NCBI GenBank assembly: GCA_937911325.1
Contig: CALDSD010000064.1
Location: 1-56,092 of the forward strand
Reading direction: 5' to 3'
DNA from: an uncultured Neomegalonema sp.
GTDB lineage: Bacteria > Pseudomonadota > Alphaproteobacteria > Rhodobacterales > Rhodobacteraceae
DNA length: 56,092 nt
Both the position numbers and the translations under genes were made by a program. Position 1 is the stretch's first letter. Each line of letters starts with the position of its first letter. Positions 35,463 to 44,612 of the stretch are shown in pieces. The notes under the pieces were generated by a model that searched no databases, was not told the origin of the DNA, and saw nothing but the letters and a program-made list of their open reading frames with translations.

Positions 35463-35525
35463 ATCTCGTATTGTGTTCTCGACGCCCGGTCCTCGCGACC
35501 AGCGCCATTTGCGAACCCACTATGG

Positions 35526-35543
35526 CTCGCAAATCCTTGCGAG
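35526..35543. promoter_or_regulatory. Palindrome on the dnaK -35 element
   Basis: CTCGCAA (35526-35532) and TTGCGAG (35537-35543) are perfect 7-bp arms around a 4-base centre. The right arm overlaps the CTTGCGA -35 of the predicted dnaK promoter. A third TTGCGA lies at 35509-35514. Placement suits a repressor or activator site. Confidence 0.5.
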
Positions 35544-35564
35544 TGTCAAAAGTGGTCCATATAT
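35536..35564 (+). promoter_or_regulatory. Predicted sigma-32 (heat-shock) promoter of dnaK
   Basis: CTTGCGA (35536-35542), a 14-bp spacer and CCATATAT (35557-35564) match the heat-shock pattern CTTGAAA-N11-16-CCCCATNT in its core bases. The leader to the dnaK ATG is about 100 bp. It can form two small stems: GGAGA-AAC-TCTCC at 35578-35590 and GGCG-CAA-CGCC followed by TTTT at 35623-35637. Confidence 0.6.
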
Positions 35565-35672
35565 CTCGGCTCGACATGGAGAAACTCTCCGATCCTGACC
35601 AGCCATCTAAAACTGGGGGAGCGGCGCAACGCCTTTTGGGTTCACCGCTCACCGCCGCAATGAGGAAGATAA

Positions 35673-37562
35673 ATGGCGAAAGTTATTGGTATTGACCTGG
35701 GCACGACGAACTCTTGCGTGGCGATTATGGACGGCGCGCAGCCCAGAGTGATTGAAAACGCCGAAGGCGCCCGCACCACGCCATCCATGGTCGCGTTCAC
35801 CAGCGACGGCGAACGCCTGACCGGACAACCCGCGAAGCGCCAAGCGGTCACCAACCCCGAGAACACGCTTTTCGCCGTGAAGCGTCTCATCGGCCGTCGG
35901 TATGGCGATCCGACGGTTGAGAAAGACAAGAAGATGGTGCCGTACCACATTGTGGAGGGCGCAAACGGCGACGCGTGGGTCGAAGTCAGCGGCGAGAAGT
36001 ACTCTCCAAGTCAGATCTCCGCCTTCGTATTGCAGAAGATGAAGGAAACCGCCGAGTCGTATCTCGGCGAGACCGTCAATCAGGCCGTCATCACCGTCCC
36101 CGCATATTTCGACGACGCGCAGCGCCAGGCGACCAAAGACGCCGGCCGGATCGCAGGTCTCGAAGTGCTCCGCATCATCAACGAGCCGACCGCGGCCGCG
36201 CTCGCCTATGGTCTCGACAAAGAAGCCGATCGCACGATCGCCGTATTCGACCTCGGCGGCGGCACCTTCGACATTTCGGTTCTTGATATCTCTGACGGCG
36301 TTTTTGAAGTCCGCGCGACGAACGGCGACACGTTCCTCGGCGGTGAAGACTTCGACATGACCATCCTCGAGTATCTAGCGGATGAGTTCAAAAAAGAGAA
36401 CGGCATCGATCTTCGGAACGACAAGCTCGCTTTGCAGCGCCTGAAAGAGGCGGCCGAGAAAGCGAAGATCGAACTGAGCTCGGCGCAGCAGACCGAGATC
36501 AACCTGCCGTTCATCACCGCCGATCAGTCGGGCCCGAAACACCTGACGCTGAAACTGACGCGCTCAAAGCTCGAGTCGCTTGTCGAGGAGCTGATCAAAC
36601 GCACTCTTGAGCCGTGCAAGAAAGCGCTCAAGGACGCTGGCATCTCCGCGGCCGAGATCGACGAGGTCGTCCTTGTCGGCGGCATGACCCGCATGCCGAA
36701 AGTCATCGAGACGGTGAAGACGTTCTTCGGCAAAGAGCCTCACAAGGGCGTCAACCCGGACGAGGTCGTCGCGATGGGCGCCGCGATCCAGGCGGGCGTG
36801 CTGCAGGGCGACGTTCAGGATGTGGTTCTGCTCGACGTCACTCCGCTGTCGCTGGGCATTGAAACCTTGGGCGGCGTCTTCACTCGCCTCATCGATCGCA
36901 ACACGACCATTCCGACGATGAAAAGCCAGGTGTTCTCGACCGCTGACGACAATCAGACGGCCGTGACCATCCGCGTCTTCCAAGGCGAGCGCGAAATGGC
37001 CAACGACAACAAGCTGCTTGGCCAGTTCAACCTGGAGAACATACCTCCGGCGCCGCGTGGCGTGCCTCAGATCGAGGTGACGTTCGACATCGACGCAAAC
37101 GGCATCGTCAACGTGTCGGCCAAGGATCGGGCGACCGGCAAAGAGCAGAAGATCACGATCCAGGCCTCCGGCGGTCTGTCGGATGACGAGATCGACAAGA
37201 TGGTCAAGGACGCCGAGGCGCACGCCGAGGAAGACAAGGTCCGCCGCGACCTCGTCGAGAGCCGCAACCAAGCGGAATCGCTGATCCACAGCACCGAAAA
37301 GAGCCTGGAAGAGTATGGCGACAAGGTCGACGCATCGGACAAAGATGCGATCGAGAAAGCCGTCATCGCTCTGCGGGACGCTCTCGAAGCCGACAAGCTC
37401 GACGACATCAAGACCAAAACCCAAGAGCTTGCGGCCGCCGCTATGAAACTTGGCGAGGCGATGTACGCCGAAGCCGAGGATGGCGAGGAGCAAGAGCCTT
37501 CGGTGGACGACGTGGTCGACGCCGACTTCGAAGAAGTCGACGGCAAGGACAAGAAGTCCTAA
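35673..37562 (+). CDS. dnaK: Chaperone DnaK (Hsp70)
   Basis: ATP-driven folding chaperone. The 629-residue protein shows [19 protein letters not shown], the ATPase motifs [22 protein letters not shown] and [15 protein letters not shown], the interdomain [13 protein letters not shown] and a [12 protein letters not shown]-type acidic tail ending near KDKKS. ATG 35673 follows TGAGGAAG. A predicted heat-shock promoter lies upstream. dnaJ follows after 77 bp with a strong hairpin in between. Confidence 0.99.
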   Translation: MAKVIGIDLGTTNSCVAIMDGAQPRVIENAEGARTTPSMVAFTSDGERLTGQPAKRQAVTNPENTLFAVKRLIGRRYGDPTVEKDKKMVPYHIVEGANGDAWVEVSGEKYSPSQISAFVLQKMKETAESYLGETVNQAVITVPAYFDDAQRQATKDAGRIAGLEVLRIINEPTAAALAYGLDKEADRTIAVFDLGGGTFDISVLDISDGVFEVRATNGDTFLGGEDFDMTILEYLADEFKKENGIDLRNDKLALQRLKEAAEKAKIELSSAQQTEINLPFITADQSGPKHLTLKLTRSKLESLVEELIKRTLEPCKKALKDAGISAAEIDEVVLVGGMTRMPKVIETVKTFFGKEPHKGVNPDEVVAMGAAIQAGVLQGDVQDVVLLDVTPLSLGIETLGGVFTRLIDRNTTIPTMKSQVFSTADDNQTAVTIRVFQGEREMANDNKLLGQFNLENIPPAPRGVPQIEVTFDIDANGIVNVSAKDRATGKEQKITIQASGGLSDDEIDKMVKDAEAHAEEDKVRRDLVESRNQAESLIHSTEKSLEEYGDKVDASDKDAIEKAVIALRDALEADKLDDIKTKTQELAAAAMKLGEAMYAEAEDGEEQEPSVDDVVDADFEEVDGKDKKS

Positions 37563-37580
37563 GTCTGATCCCACGTAATC

Positions 37581-37619
37581 ATCGGCGGAGCTTGCCTGCG
37601 AAGGTCCAGCTCCGCCGAT
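37581..37619 (+). other. 12-bp perfect intercistronic hairpin between dnaK and dnaJ
   Basis: Arms ATCGGCGGAGCT (37581-37592) and AGCTCCGCCGAT (37608-37619) are fully complementary around a 15-base loop. No U-run follows (CGTCAAGG), and the dnaJ ribosome site starts just after it. This looks like an RNA stability or partial-attenuation element that lets dnaK outproduce dnaJ. Confidence 0.75.
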
Positions 37620-37639
37620 CGTCAAGGTAGGAACTCGCG

Positions 37640-38788
37640 ATGTCGAAACGCGATTATTACGACGTTCTCGGCGTGTCGCGCGGCGCTTCAGACGATGAAC
37701 TGAAAAAAGCCTATCGCGGCCGCGCCAAAGAACTTCATCCCGATAGAAACAAGGACAATCCAGACGCCGAGGCTCAGTTCAAGGAAGTGAACGAAGCCTA
37801 TGACGTGCTGAAGGATTCCCAGAAACGCGCCGCCTACGATCAGTTTGGTCACGCTGCGTTTGAAGACGGCGCCGGCATGGGCGGCGGATTCCGTGGCGGC
37901 GGCCAGGGACCGGATTTCGCCTCCGCCTTCGCCGATGTGTTCGACGATCTGTTCGGAGACTTCGTCAGCGGCCGCCGCGGCGGCGGCGGCGGACGTTCGC
38001 GCGGATCTGATCTGCGCTATAATCTGACCATCGATCTCGAAGACGCGTTCGAAGGCAAGCAGGTTACGATCAAGGCCCCAGGATCGGTGACCTGCGAAGC
38101 ATGTTCTGGCACTGGCGCGGCGGGGGGCGCTCAACCCACCACCTGTCCGACCTGTTCGGGGATGGGCAAAGTCCGCGCGCAACAGGGCTTCTTCACGATT
38201 GAACGCACCTGTCCGACATGCGGAGGACGCGGCACAATCATCAAGAACCCGTGCGCCGTCTGCAACGGCGCCGGCACCGTGCAACGCGAACGCAGCTTGA
38301 ACGTTCAGATCCCGAAAGGCGTTGAAGACGGCACCCGCATCCGCCTCGCCGGAGAAGGCGAGCCAGGCGCGCGCGGGGGCACGCCCGGCGACCTCTACAT
38401 TTTCGTCAGCATCAAACAGCACCCGCTCTTCAAACGCGATAGCTCCGATTTGCTCTGCGAGATCCCGGTGCCGTTCACGACCGCAGCGCTTGGCGGGTCG
38501 ATCGAAGTTCCCACGATCGACGGCGGACGCACGCGTGTCGCTGTGCCTGCGGGTTCGCAATCCGGCAAGCAACTGCGCCTGCGAAACAAGGGCATGCCGA
38601 CCTTGCGCGGCGCACGCACCGGAGACCTCTATCTCGAGATCCTGGTCGAGACCCCTCAGAACCTGACCAGCAAACAAAAGGATCTGCTCAAGCAGTTCGA
38701 GGCCGAAGGCAGCGGCAAACAACACCCGGAGACCGAAGCGTTCAATAAGCGCGCTGAAGGCTTCTGGGAGGATGCGACGAGCTCATGA
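37640..38788 (+). CDS. dnaJ: Co-chaperone DnaJ (Hsp40)
   Basis: Stimulates the DnaK ATPase and presents substrates. Domain order over 382 residues: J domain with His-Pro-Asp (HPDRNKD near 33), a Gly/Phe-rich region (about 75-125), four zinc-finger repeats ([32 protein letters not shown] at about 153-220) and the C-terminal substrate-binding part. ATG 37640 behind GTAGGAA. Its stop overlaps the dapB start (ATGA). Confidence 0.98.
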   Translation: MSKRDYYDVLGVSRGASDDELKKAYRGRAKELHPDRNKDNPDAEAQFKEVNEAYDVLKDSQKRAAYDQFGHAAFEDGAGMGGGFRGGGQGPDFASAFADVFDDLFGDFVSGRRGGGGGRSRGSDLRYNLTIDLEDAFEGKQVTIKAPGSVTCEACSGTGAAGGAQPTTCPTCSGMGKVRAQQGFFTIERTCPTCGGRGTIIKNPCAVCNGAGTVQRERSLNVQIPKGVEDGTRIRLAGEGEPGARGGTPGDLYIFVSIKQHPLFKRDSSDLLCEIPVPFTTAALGGSIEVPTIDGGRTRVAVPAGSQSGKQLRLRNKGMPTLRGARTGDLYLEILVETPQNLTSKQKDLLKQFEAEGSGKQHPETEAFNKRAEGFWEDATSS

Positions 38789-39591
38789 AGCTCGCGGTGA
38801 TGGGCGCGTCGGGCCGTATGGGTCAGATGCTGGTGCAAACCATTCTGGCGACGGACGGCGTCGAGCTTGGCGGCGCCACGGAACGTTCAGGCTCGGATTG
38901 GGTGGGACGCGACGTCGGCGAAGCGATGGGCGGCGCGGCGCTGGGCGTTTCGGTCGTCGATGATCCTTTGCCGATCTTTGCAGATGTCGATGGCGTGATC
39001 GACTTCACAACGCCGGACGCGACCTGCGCGCATGCGGAACTCGCGGCGCAGGCGCGCATCGTTCATGTGATTGGAACCACCGGGTTCGGCGAAGCGCATC
39101 TGGAGAAGCTTCGAATGGCGGGGCATCACGCCACAATCGTCCGCGCAGGCAACATGTCGCTCGGTGTGAATCTGCTCACCGTCTTGGTGAAGCAGGTCGC
39201 CAAGGCGCTCGATGAGGATTTCGATGTCGAGATCCTCGAGATGCATCACAATCAGAAAGTCGATGCGCCGTCCGGCACCGCCCTGATGCTTGGCGAAGCC
39301 GCCGCCGAGGGTCGCGGCGTCGACTTGCAAACCCATGCCGACCGCGTACGCGACGGCATCACCGGAGTGCGCGAGAAAGGGCATATCGGATTTGCCAACC
39401 TGCGTGGCGGGACAGTCGTCGGCGAGCATTCCGCCATCTTCGCTGGGCCGGACGAGCGGATCGTGCTGTCGCACATCGCCGGCGATCGCCATCTCTTCGC
39501 CCGAGGCGCGGTCAAGGCCGCGATCTGGGGCCGCGGCAAGGCCCCAGGCGAGTATTCGATGCTGGACGTATTAGGCCTCGACCAAAACTGA
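38785..39591 (+). CDS. dapB: 4-hydroxy-tetrahydrodipicolinate reductase
   Basis: NAD(P)H-dependent step of lysine and diaminopimelate synthesis. The 268-residue protein has the nucleotide loop MGASGRMGQ at the start, the [12 protein letters not shown] segment and the catalytic signature [20 protein letters not shown]. It overlaps dnaJ by four bases, so this peptidoglycan/lysine gene can be expressed with the chaperone operon; dnaJ-dapB adjacency is common in Alphaproteobacteria. It ends 13 bp before the convergent PhyH gene. Confidence 0.97.
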   Translation: MKLAVMGASGRMGQMLVQTILATDGVELGGATERSGSDWVGRDVGEAMGGAALGVSVVDDPLPIFADVDGVIDFTTPDATCAHAELAAQARIVHVIGTTGFGEAHLEKLRMAGHHATIVRAGNMSLGVNLLTVLVKQVAKALDEDFDVEILEMHHNQKVDAPSGTALMLGEAAAEGRGVDLQTHADRVRDGITGVREKGHIGFANLRGGTVVGEHSAIFAGPDERIVLSHIAGDRHLFARGAVKAAIWGRGKAPGEYSMLDVLGLDQN

Positions 39592-39604
39592 TGAGGCGAC
39601 AGCG

Positions 39605-40402
39605 TTAGGTCGTACCTGCAATCTCTTTGTGTTTGTCCTCGAGCGCCCGCTGGCGCTCGACCGCTTCGGGTTCGAGATCGCCTTTCGCAGGGGTGTCATA
39701 CTCGTAATACCGATACCGGTCCTCTCCCCGCACCAGCATCGCTGTGTCGAGGTCATGCTTGGTCTGTTTCGTCGAAGTCGACACGTACTGCACGTTCAGC
39801 CCGATGCGCCGGTCCGCGCTATTGTTTGGCATCGACGCGTGCAGGGTCCAACCGTGATGGAACGACGCCTGGCCCGGCGCCAGCGGGCACATCACGGACT
39901 CGTCTTCAGGGACGCCGAGAACGGTCTGCGACTGAAGCAGGACGTTGGTCGGGTCGTCTTTGGTTTCGTGCTGGAAGACGCCTTTGGTGTGACTGCCGGG
40001 GATCATCCTCATGCAACCGCTCTCCGTGGTGGCCGGCGACAGCGCAAGCCACATCGAGACTTGCTCATCATTGCTCAGGCCCCAATAGGTCAGGTCCTGA
40101 TGCCAACTCACATGGCTCGGCGTATGAGGCTCCTTGATGATGTATGTGACGTTGTAGAGGAGAATATCGGGGCCGATCATGCTCTCCACGACGTCCAGGA
40201 CATCCTTGCGCGTCACCAGCTCCAAAGGGGATGTCAAAATCGTATGAGCCTTGGAGCGATAGTGCAGAGAGCCGAAAGACGCCTCGGCCTCCTCCAGGCG
40301 GCGACGATGATCGGCCGCCTCGTCAGGCGTAAGTATGTCGACCGCCGACACATACCCATCACGGCGGTAAGTATCAGCCAGACTTGAGATATCGAGCGCC
40401 AT
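39605..40402 (-). CDS. Phytanoyl-CoA dioxygenase (PhyH) family protein
   Basis: A 265-residue non-haem Fe(II)/2-oxoglutarate oxygenase. The metal site is His101-x-Asp103 in SWHQDLTYW with a distal His (likely His188, in HHGWTLHAS), followed by Arg198-Arg199 for 2OG. Substrates in the family range from acyl-CoAs to ectoine and small metabolites; none can be assigned here. ATG 40400-40402 is preceded by a very good AGGAGGG site, suggesting high translation. It stands alone between dapB and the HTH-MGMT gene. Confidence 0.9.
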   Translation of the reverse strand: MALDISSLADTYRRDGYVSAVDILTPDEAADHRRRLEEAEASFGSLHYRSKAHTILTSPLELVTRKDVLDVVESMIGPDILLYNVTYIIKEPHTPSHVSWHQDLTYWGLSNDEQVSMWLALSPATTESGCMRMIPGSHTKGVFQHETKDDPTNVLLQSQTVLGVPEDESVMCPLAPGQASFHHGWTLHASMPNNSADRRIGLNVQYVSTSTKQTKHDLDTAMLVRGEDRYRYYEYDTPAKGDLEPEAVERQRALEDKHKEIAGTT

Positions 40403-40497
40403 CCGGGAACCCTCCTGTGTTTTTTCTCTCGTCAGGCTCGCCAGGATTCGACCGCGATGACTGTTCTGCGCGCGTCCGATTATGTCGCTTTCATTCC

Positions 40498-41358
40498 TTA
40501 TGCAGCGGCGACCTCATTCGCCTCCAGCCGCGCGCTTTCATACGCCAGCATGGCCCGTTTTACCGGCAACCCCCAATGGTAGCCGCCGAGCTCGCCCGAT
40601 TTCCGCAGCGCCCGATGACACGGGATCAGCCAAGAGACCGGATTGCGCCCGACGGCGGTGCCGACAGCGCGCACCGCCTTGGGCCGATCGATCGTCTCTG
40701 CGATGTCCGAGTAGGTCGTCACATGGCCGGACGGGATCTGTAGCAACGCCTCCCAGACCTTGATCTGAAACGGCGCGCCGATGAGCGCGAGCTTGGCTTC
40801 GCCTCGCCCAGAGAACGCCGCGTCGACCCAGCTCCGCAGCGCCTCTGCGTCTTCGACGAACTTCCCATTTGGCCACCGATCCGCCATGTCCGCGAAGGCC
40901 GCATCCCTGCCGCAGTCATGCGAGAACGCCATACCGCACATACCCAGTTCGGTTCCCATCGCCAGCGTTTCGCCGAAGGGCCCTTCGAACCAGCCGTAGC
41001 GGATCGTCAAACCCTCGCCCTTGCTCGCATAATACCCAGGGCTCATCGCCTCCCAGGTGACGAACAGATCGTGTAGCCGCCCCGGCGAGGAAAGTCCGGC
41101 GCCGTATGTCGCATCGAGAACGGTGTGCCGCTCGGCCAGCAGACGTTTCGCATGCCCAAGGGTCAGATAGCTGAGGTATTTCTTTGGGCTGACGCCTGTC
41201 CAACGCGTGAAGATCTTCTGAAAATGCGCCGGGCTGAAACCAATGTGCGCAGCGACGTCGTCGAGGCTCGGCTGGTCAGCCTGATGCGCATCGAGATACC
41301 GGATCGCCGCATCCACATAGTGGTAGTGCTCGTGCGATTGATTGCGTTCAGTGGCCAT
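40498..41358 (-). CDS. AraC-type HTH / O6-methylguanine-DNA methyltransferase fusion (Ada-like without N-terminal zinc domain)
   Basis: A 286-residue protein with an AraC-type HTH pair at about 12-108 (SLDDVAAHIGFSPAHFQKIFTRW) and an MGMT domain at about 195-275 with the acceptor Cys247 in IPCHRAL. The APFQIKVWEALLQIPSG stretch closely follows E. coli Ada. The Ada N-terminal Cys4 methylphosphotriester domain, which switches Ada on, is missing; the sequence starts directly with the HTH. So it can repair O6-methylguanine, but self-induction by the classical route is not expected. ATG 41356-41358. Confidence 0.93.
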   Translation of the reverse strand: MATERNQSHEHYHYVDAAIRYLDAHQADQPSLDDVAAHIGFSPAHFQKIFTRWTGVSPKKYLSYLTLGHAKRLLAERHTVLDATYGAGLSSPGRLHDLFVTWEAMSPGYYASKGEGLTIRYGWFEGPFGETLAMGTELGMCGMAFSHDCGRDAAFADMADRWPNGKFVEDAEALRSWVDAAFSGRGEAKLALIGAPFQIKVWEALLQIPSGHVTTYSDIAETIDRPKAVRAVGTAVGRNPVSWLIPCHRALRKSGELGGYHWGLPVKRAMLAYESARLEANEVAAA

Positions 41359-41460
41359 CGGTCGGTCTCCATCTGATCATTTCACCACAATAAAGAGGGG
41401 GCGCCGTTTCCGCGCCACCCAGTTCTTGCGTCGACCTCGCGCCCCGGGCAAAAGGCCCTC

Positions 41461-42138
41461 ATGCACTACCTTCAGATCCGAGAAATCTTCCGGCGTTTCC
41501 GAGACCAGGAGGCCGAACCGAAAGGCGAGTTGGACCACACCAACGCCTACACGCTTGTCGTCGCGGTCGCACTCTCGGCACAGGCGACCGATAAGGGCGT
41601 CAACGCCGCAACCCGCGCCTTATTCAAGGTTGCCGACACGCCGCAAAAGATGCTTGAGCTCGGCGAAGAGAAACTGATTCAGCACATCAAAACGATCGGG
41701 CTCTTCCGCAACAAGGCAAAGAACGTCCTGAAGCTGAGCCAACGACTTATCGAAGACTACGAAGGCGAAGTCCCAACCTCTCGTGCCGCGCTTGAAAGCC
41801 TGCCCGGTGTCGGTCGAAAGACCGCGAATGTCGTCCTCAACATGTGGTTCCGCTATCCCGCGCAGGCGGTCGACACGCACATCTTCCGTGTCGGCAACCG
41901 GTCAGGGATCGCGCCCGGCAAGGACGTGGTGGCTGTCGAAAGGGCCGTAGAGGACAATGTCCCGGTCGAGTTCGCGCAACACGCTCACCACTGGCTGATC
42001 TTGCACGGGCGCTATGTTTGCAAAGCGCGCAAACCCGACTGTCCAAACTGCATTATCGCCGATCTGTGCGAGTACGAACAAAAGACGCCCGCAGGTAAAG
42101 CCGCGTCGAAATCCCCTTCGGAGACGAAAACAAAATGA
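41461..42138 (+). CDS. nth: Endonuclease III
   Basis: Base-excision DNA glycosylase/AP lyase for oxidised pyrimidines. The 225-residue protein has the HhH motif LPGVGRKTAN with catalytic Lys120, catalytic Asp138 (VDTHIFRV), and the C-terminal 4Fe-4S cysteines Cys187, Cys194, Cys197 and Cys203. ATG 41461 follows AAAAGG. Its stop overlaps the next ATG (ATGA). Confidence 0.97.
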   Translation: MHYLQIREIFRRFRDQEAEPKGELDHTNAYTLVVAVALSAQATDKGVNAATRALFKVADTPQKMLELGEEKLIQHIKTIGLFRNKAKNVLKLSQRLIEDYEGEVPTSRAALESLPGVGRKTANVVLNMWFRYPAQAVDTHIFRVGNRSGIAPGKDVVAVERAVEDNVPVEFAQHAHHWLILHGRYVCKARKPDCPNCIIADLCEYEQKTPAGKAASKSPSETKTK

Positions 42139-43136
42139 CCAAATCAATCGACGTGGTCGGCATTGGCGCCGCTATCGTGGACATCCTCGCCCGCGTGGAC
42201 GACGCCTTCCTCGCTCAGCACGCCGTGCCAACGGGCGGGATGCTCCTCGTCGACAGCGAGAAAGCCGAGGCGGTCTACAACGACATGGGGCCCGCCCGCG
42301 AAATCTCCGGCGGCTCTGCCGGGAACACCATCGCCGGCCTCGCTGCGCTTGGGGCTGAGGTCGTCTTCGTCGGCAAGACGCGGGACGACCAGCTCGGCCA
42401 GATCTTCGCGCATGACATTCGTGCGGCCGGGGCCGGGTTCGAAACGCCGCCGTTCGACAAGTCGCACCCGACCGCGACCGCTCGCAGCATGATCCTCGTC
42501 ACGCCGGACGCGCAGCGCAGCATGTGCACCGATCTGGGGGTCTCGGGTTTGCTCACCGACGCCGACCTGCCCTTCGAGGCGATCAAGAACAGCAAGGTCC
42601 TCTACCTCGAAGGCTATATGTGGGACCGGGACGACACGAAGGCCGCTTTCCGCTCCGCAATGGCGGAAGCCAAATCCGTCGATGGCGAAGTCGCGTTGAG
42701 CCTGTCAGACCCATTTTGCGTCGACAGACATCGCAACTCCTTCCGCGAGATCGTCGAAGGACCGGTGGACATGCTCTTCGCCAATGAAGTCGAGATCCTT
42801 TCGCTCTTCGAGACCGAGGATTTCGAGGACGCCGTACGCCAGCTGCAAGGCCATGTACCGATCGCCGCGCTCACCCGCAGCGAGAAAGGCGTCGTGGTTC
42901 TGAGAAACGGCGAGCGCGTCGACGTGCCTGCGGCGCCGATCGAAGAGCTGGTCGACACAACCGGAGCCGGCGATCTCTTCGCCGCGGGCTTCCTCTATGG
43001 TCACGTCACGGGCCGAGACCTCGAAACCTGCGGGCGCATGGGGTGTCTGGCCGCCTCCGAGATCATCCAGCATATCGGCGCTCGGCCCGAACAGGACCTC
43101 AAGACGCTCTTCCAACAGAATGGGCTGATCGGTTAG
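42135..43136 (+). CDS. PfkB-family carbohydrate/nucleoside kinase
   Basis: A 333-residue ribokinase-fold kinase. Signatures are the GGSAGNTIAGLAALG motif near residue 56 and DTTGAGDLFAAGF at 274-286 with catalytic base Asp280. The VDILARVDDAFL start and the SMCTDLGVSG loop resemble alphaproteobacterial proteins annotated as adenosine or ribokinase-like; the sugar is not provable here. It is translationally coupled to nth. The stop codon overlaps that of the convergent HIT gene by four bases (TTAG). Confidence 0.9.
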   Translation: MTKSIDVVGIGAAIVDILARVDDAFLAQHAVPTGGMLLVDSEKAEAVYNDMGPAREISGGSAGNTIAGLAALGAEVVFVGKTRDDQLGQIFAHDIRAAGAGFETPPFDKSHPTATARSMILVTPDAQRSMCTDLGVSGLLTDADLPFEAIKNSKVLYLEGYMWDRDDTKAAFRSAMAEAKSVDGEVALSLSDPFCVDRHRNSFREIVEGPVDMLFANEVEILSLFETEDFEDAVRQLQGHVPIAALTRSEKGVVVLRNGERVDVPAAPIEELVDTTGAGDLFAAGFLYGHVTGRDLETCGRMGCLAASEIIQHIGARPEQDLKTLFQQNGLIG

Positions 43137-43516
43137 CCGTCCCGCTTGATCATCGGGCCGCAATGCGCGCCGCCGAAGACATGGAAGTGGAGATGCGGGA
43201 CTTCCTGGAATCCGTCAGGACCACAGTTCGAGAGCACCCGGAAACCGTTGCCGCCTGCGGCTTCCGCCACCCGGGTTTCCCGAGCAACCTTGCCGACCGT
43301 ACGGAAGAAGTCTGTGATCTCTTCGTCAGAGGCCTCGGCGACGAAATGGTCGTAGTTGACATACGGCCCTTTCGGTATGACCAGGACATGCACCGGCTTG
43401 GCTGGATGAATGTCTTCGAAGGCCAGCGAGTGCTCGGTCTCCAGAACCTTCTTTGAGGGGATTTCCCCGCGCAGGATCTTCGCGAAGATGTTCCGGTCGT
43501 CATACACGTAATACAT
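43133..43516 (-). CDS. HIT-domain nucleotide hydrolase (HinT-like)
   Basis: A 127-residue histidine-triad protein with HLHFHVFGG (His108, His110, His112) and the N-terminal IFAKILRGEIPSKKV typical of HinT-type purine nucleoside phosphoramidases. ATG 43514-43516 follows GAGGGATC. It starts eight bases after hisE on the same strand, so it may be expressed with the his operon. Physiological substrate unknown. Confidence 0.92.
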   Translation of the reverse strand: MYYVYDDRNIFAKILRGEIPSKKVLETEHSLAFEDIHPAKPVHVLVIPKGPYVNYDHFVAEASDEEITDFFRTVGKVARETRVAEAAGGNGFRVLSNCGPDGFQEVPHLHFHVFGGAHCGPMIKRDG

Positions 43517-43524
43517 GATCCCTC

Positions 43525-43845
43525 TCAGTCGGTGCGGTTGGCTTTCTCTTCAACGCCGGAGACGCCCTCGCGGCGCTCCAGCTCGGCCAGGACGTCATTC
43601 AGCGCGATATCCTGCGCGGCAAGCATGACAAGCAGGTGAAACAAGACGTCCGCGCTTTCCGAGATCAACGCATCGCGGTCGCGCTCGGCCGCAGCCACGA
43701 TGGCCTCAACCGCCTCCTCGCCGAATTTCTCGGCGCATTTCGACGGACCCTTCGCCAGCAGTCGCGCGGTATGGGAGGATGTCGGGTCGGCCGCCGTTTT
43801 ACGCTCGACGATGACGGCGTCCAGCCGTTGCAGAATATCGGTCAT
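43525..43845 (-). CDS. hisE: Phosphoribosyl-ATP pyrophosphatase
   Basis: Second step of histidine synthesis, PR-ATP to PR-AMP. The 106-residue all-alpha protein has the MazG-like metal motif: [14 protein letters not shown], then [17 protein letters not shown] overlaps the hisF stop (ATGA). In E. coli this activity is fused to HisI; here it is separate, as usual in Alphaproteobacteria, and hisI is not in the window. Confidence 0.97.
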   Translation of the reverse strand: MTDILQRLDAVIVERKTAADPTSSHTARLLAKGPSKCAEKFGEEAVEAIVAAAERDRDALISESADVLFHLLVMLAAQDIALNDVLAELERREGVSGVEEKANRTD

Positions 43846-44612
43846 ACCGCCTCAACCGGTCGGATCGGCAAACCGGCGGCCGCCATGTGGGCCTTCGCTT
43901 CGCCGATCGAGAATTGCCCGAAGTGAAAGATCGACGCCGCAAGAACCGCGCTCGCATGGCCTTCGGTCACTCCTTCGATCAGGTGGTCGAGATCGCCAAC
44001 GCCGCCGGAGGCGATCACCGGCACCGACACCGCATCCGCGATCTTGCGTGTCAGCTCAAGGTCGAACCCATCCCGAGTGCCGTCGCGATCCATCGACGTC
44101 AGCAGGATCTCCCCCGCGCCCTTCTCAACCACCAGCTCGGCAAACTCGATGGCGTCGATGCCCGTCGGCTCCCGGCCGCCATGGGTGAAAATCTCCCACT
44201 TGCCGGGTGAGACGCTGCGCGCATCAATCGCCACCACAATGCATTGAGACCCGAACTTGTCGGCGCCCTCCGCCACGAAGTCGGGCCGTTTCACAGCGGC
44301 CGTATTGATCGACACCTTGTCGGCGCCGGCCAACAGCAACGCCCGAATATCCTCAACCGTGCGGACGCCGCCCCCGATGGTCAGCGGCATGAAGCACTGC
44401 TCGGCTGTTTGGGTCGCGACGTCGAGGATGGTGCCCCGCTTTTCGACGCTCGCAGAAATATCAAGAAAGCAGAGCTCATCCGCGCCGGCGGCGTCGTAGG
44501 CTTTTGCGGACTCCACCGGGTCGCCTGCGTCGATGAGGTCGACAAAATTGACCCCTTTGACGACGCGCCCGTCCTTCACATCGAGGCAAGGGATCACGCG
44601 AACGCTCAGCAT
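43842..44612 (-). CDS. hisF: Imidazole glycerol phosphate synthase, cyclase subunit
   Basis: TIM-barrel subunit that closes the imidazole ring using ammonia from HisH. From ATG 44610-44612 it has 256 residues, starting [20 protein letters not shown] with catalytic Asp11, and showing [17 protein letters not shown] and [14 protein letters not shown] half-barrel repeats. The frame is open far upstream inside hisA, but that part is not family-like. The start overlaps the hisA stop by one base (TGATG). Confidence 0.98.
   Translation of the reverse strand: MLSVRVIPCLDVKDGRVVKGVNFVDLIDAGDPVESAKAYDAAGADELCFLDISASVEKRGTILDVATQTAEQCFMPLTIGGGVRTVEDIRALLLAGADKVSINTAAVKRPDFVAEGADKFGSQCIVVAIDARSVSPGKWEIFTHGGREPTGIDAIEFAELVVEKGAGEILLTSMDRDGTRDGFDLELTRKIADAVSVPVIASGGVGDLDHLIEGVTEGHASAVLAASIFHFGQFSIGEAKAHMAAAGLPIRPVEAV

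Noticed and set aside
35463-35672. CIRCE element before dnaK
   Set aside because: No TTAGCACTC-N9-GAGTGCTAA or one-mismatch-per-arm form is present; the repeat found has CTCGCAA arms and a 4-base centre.
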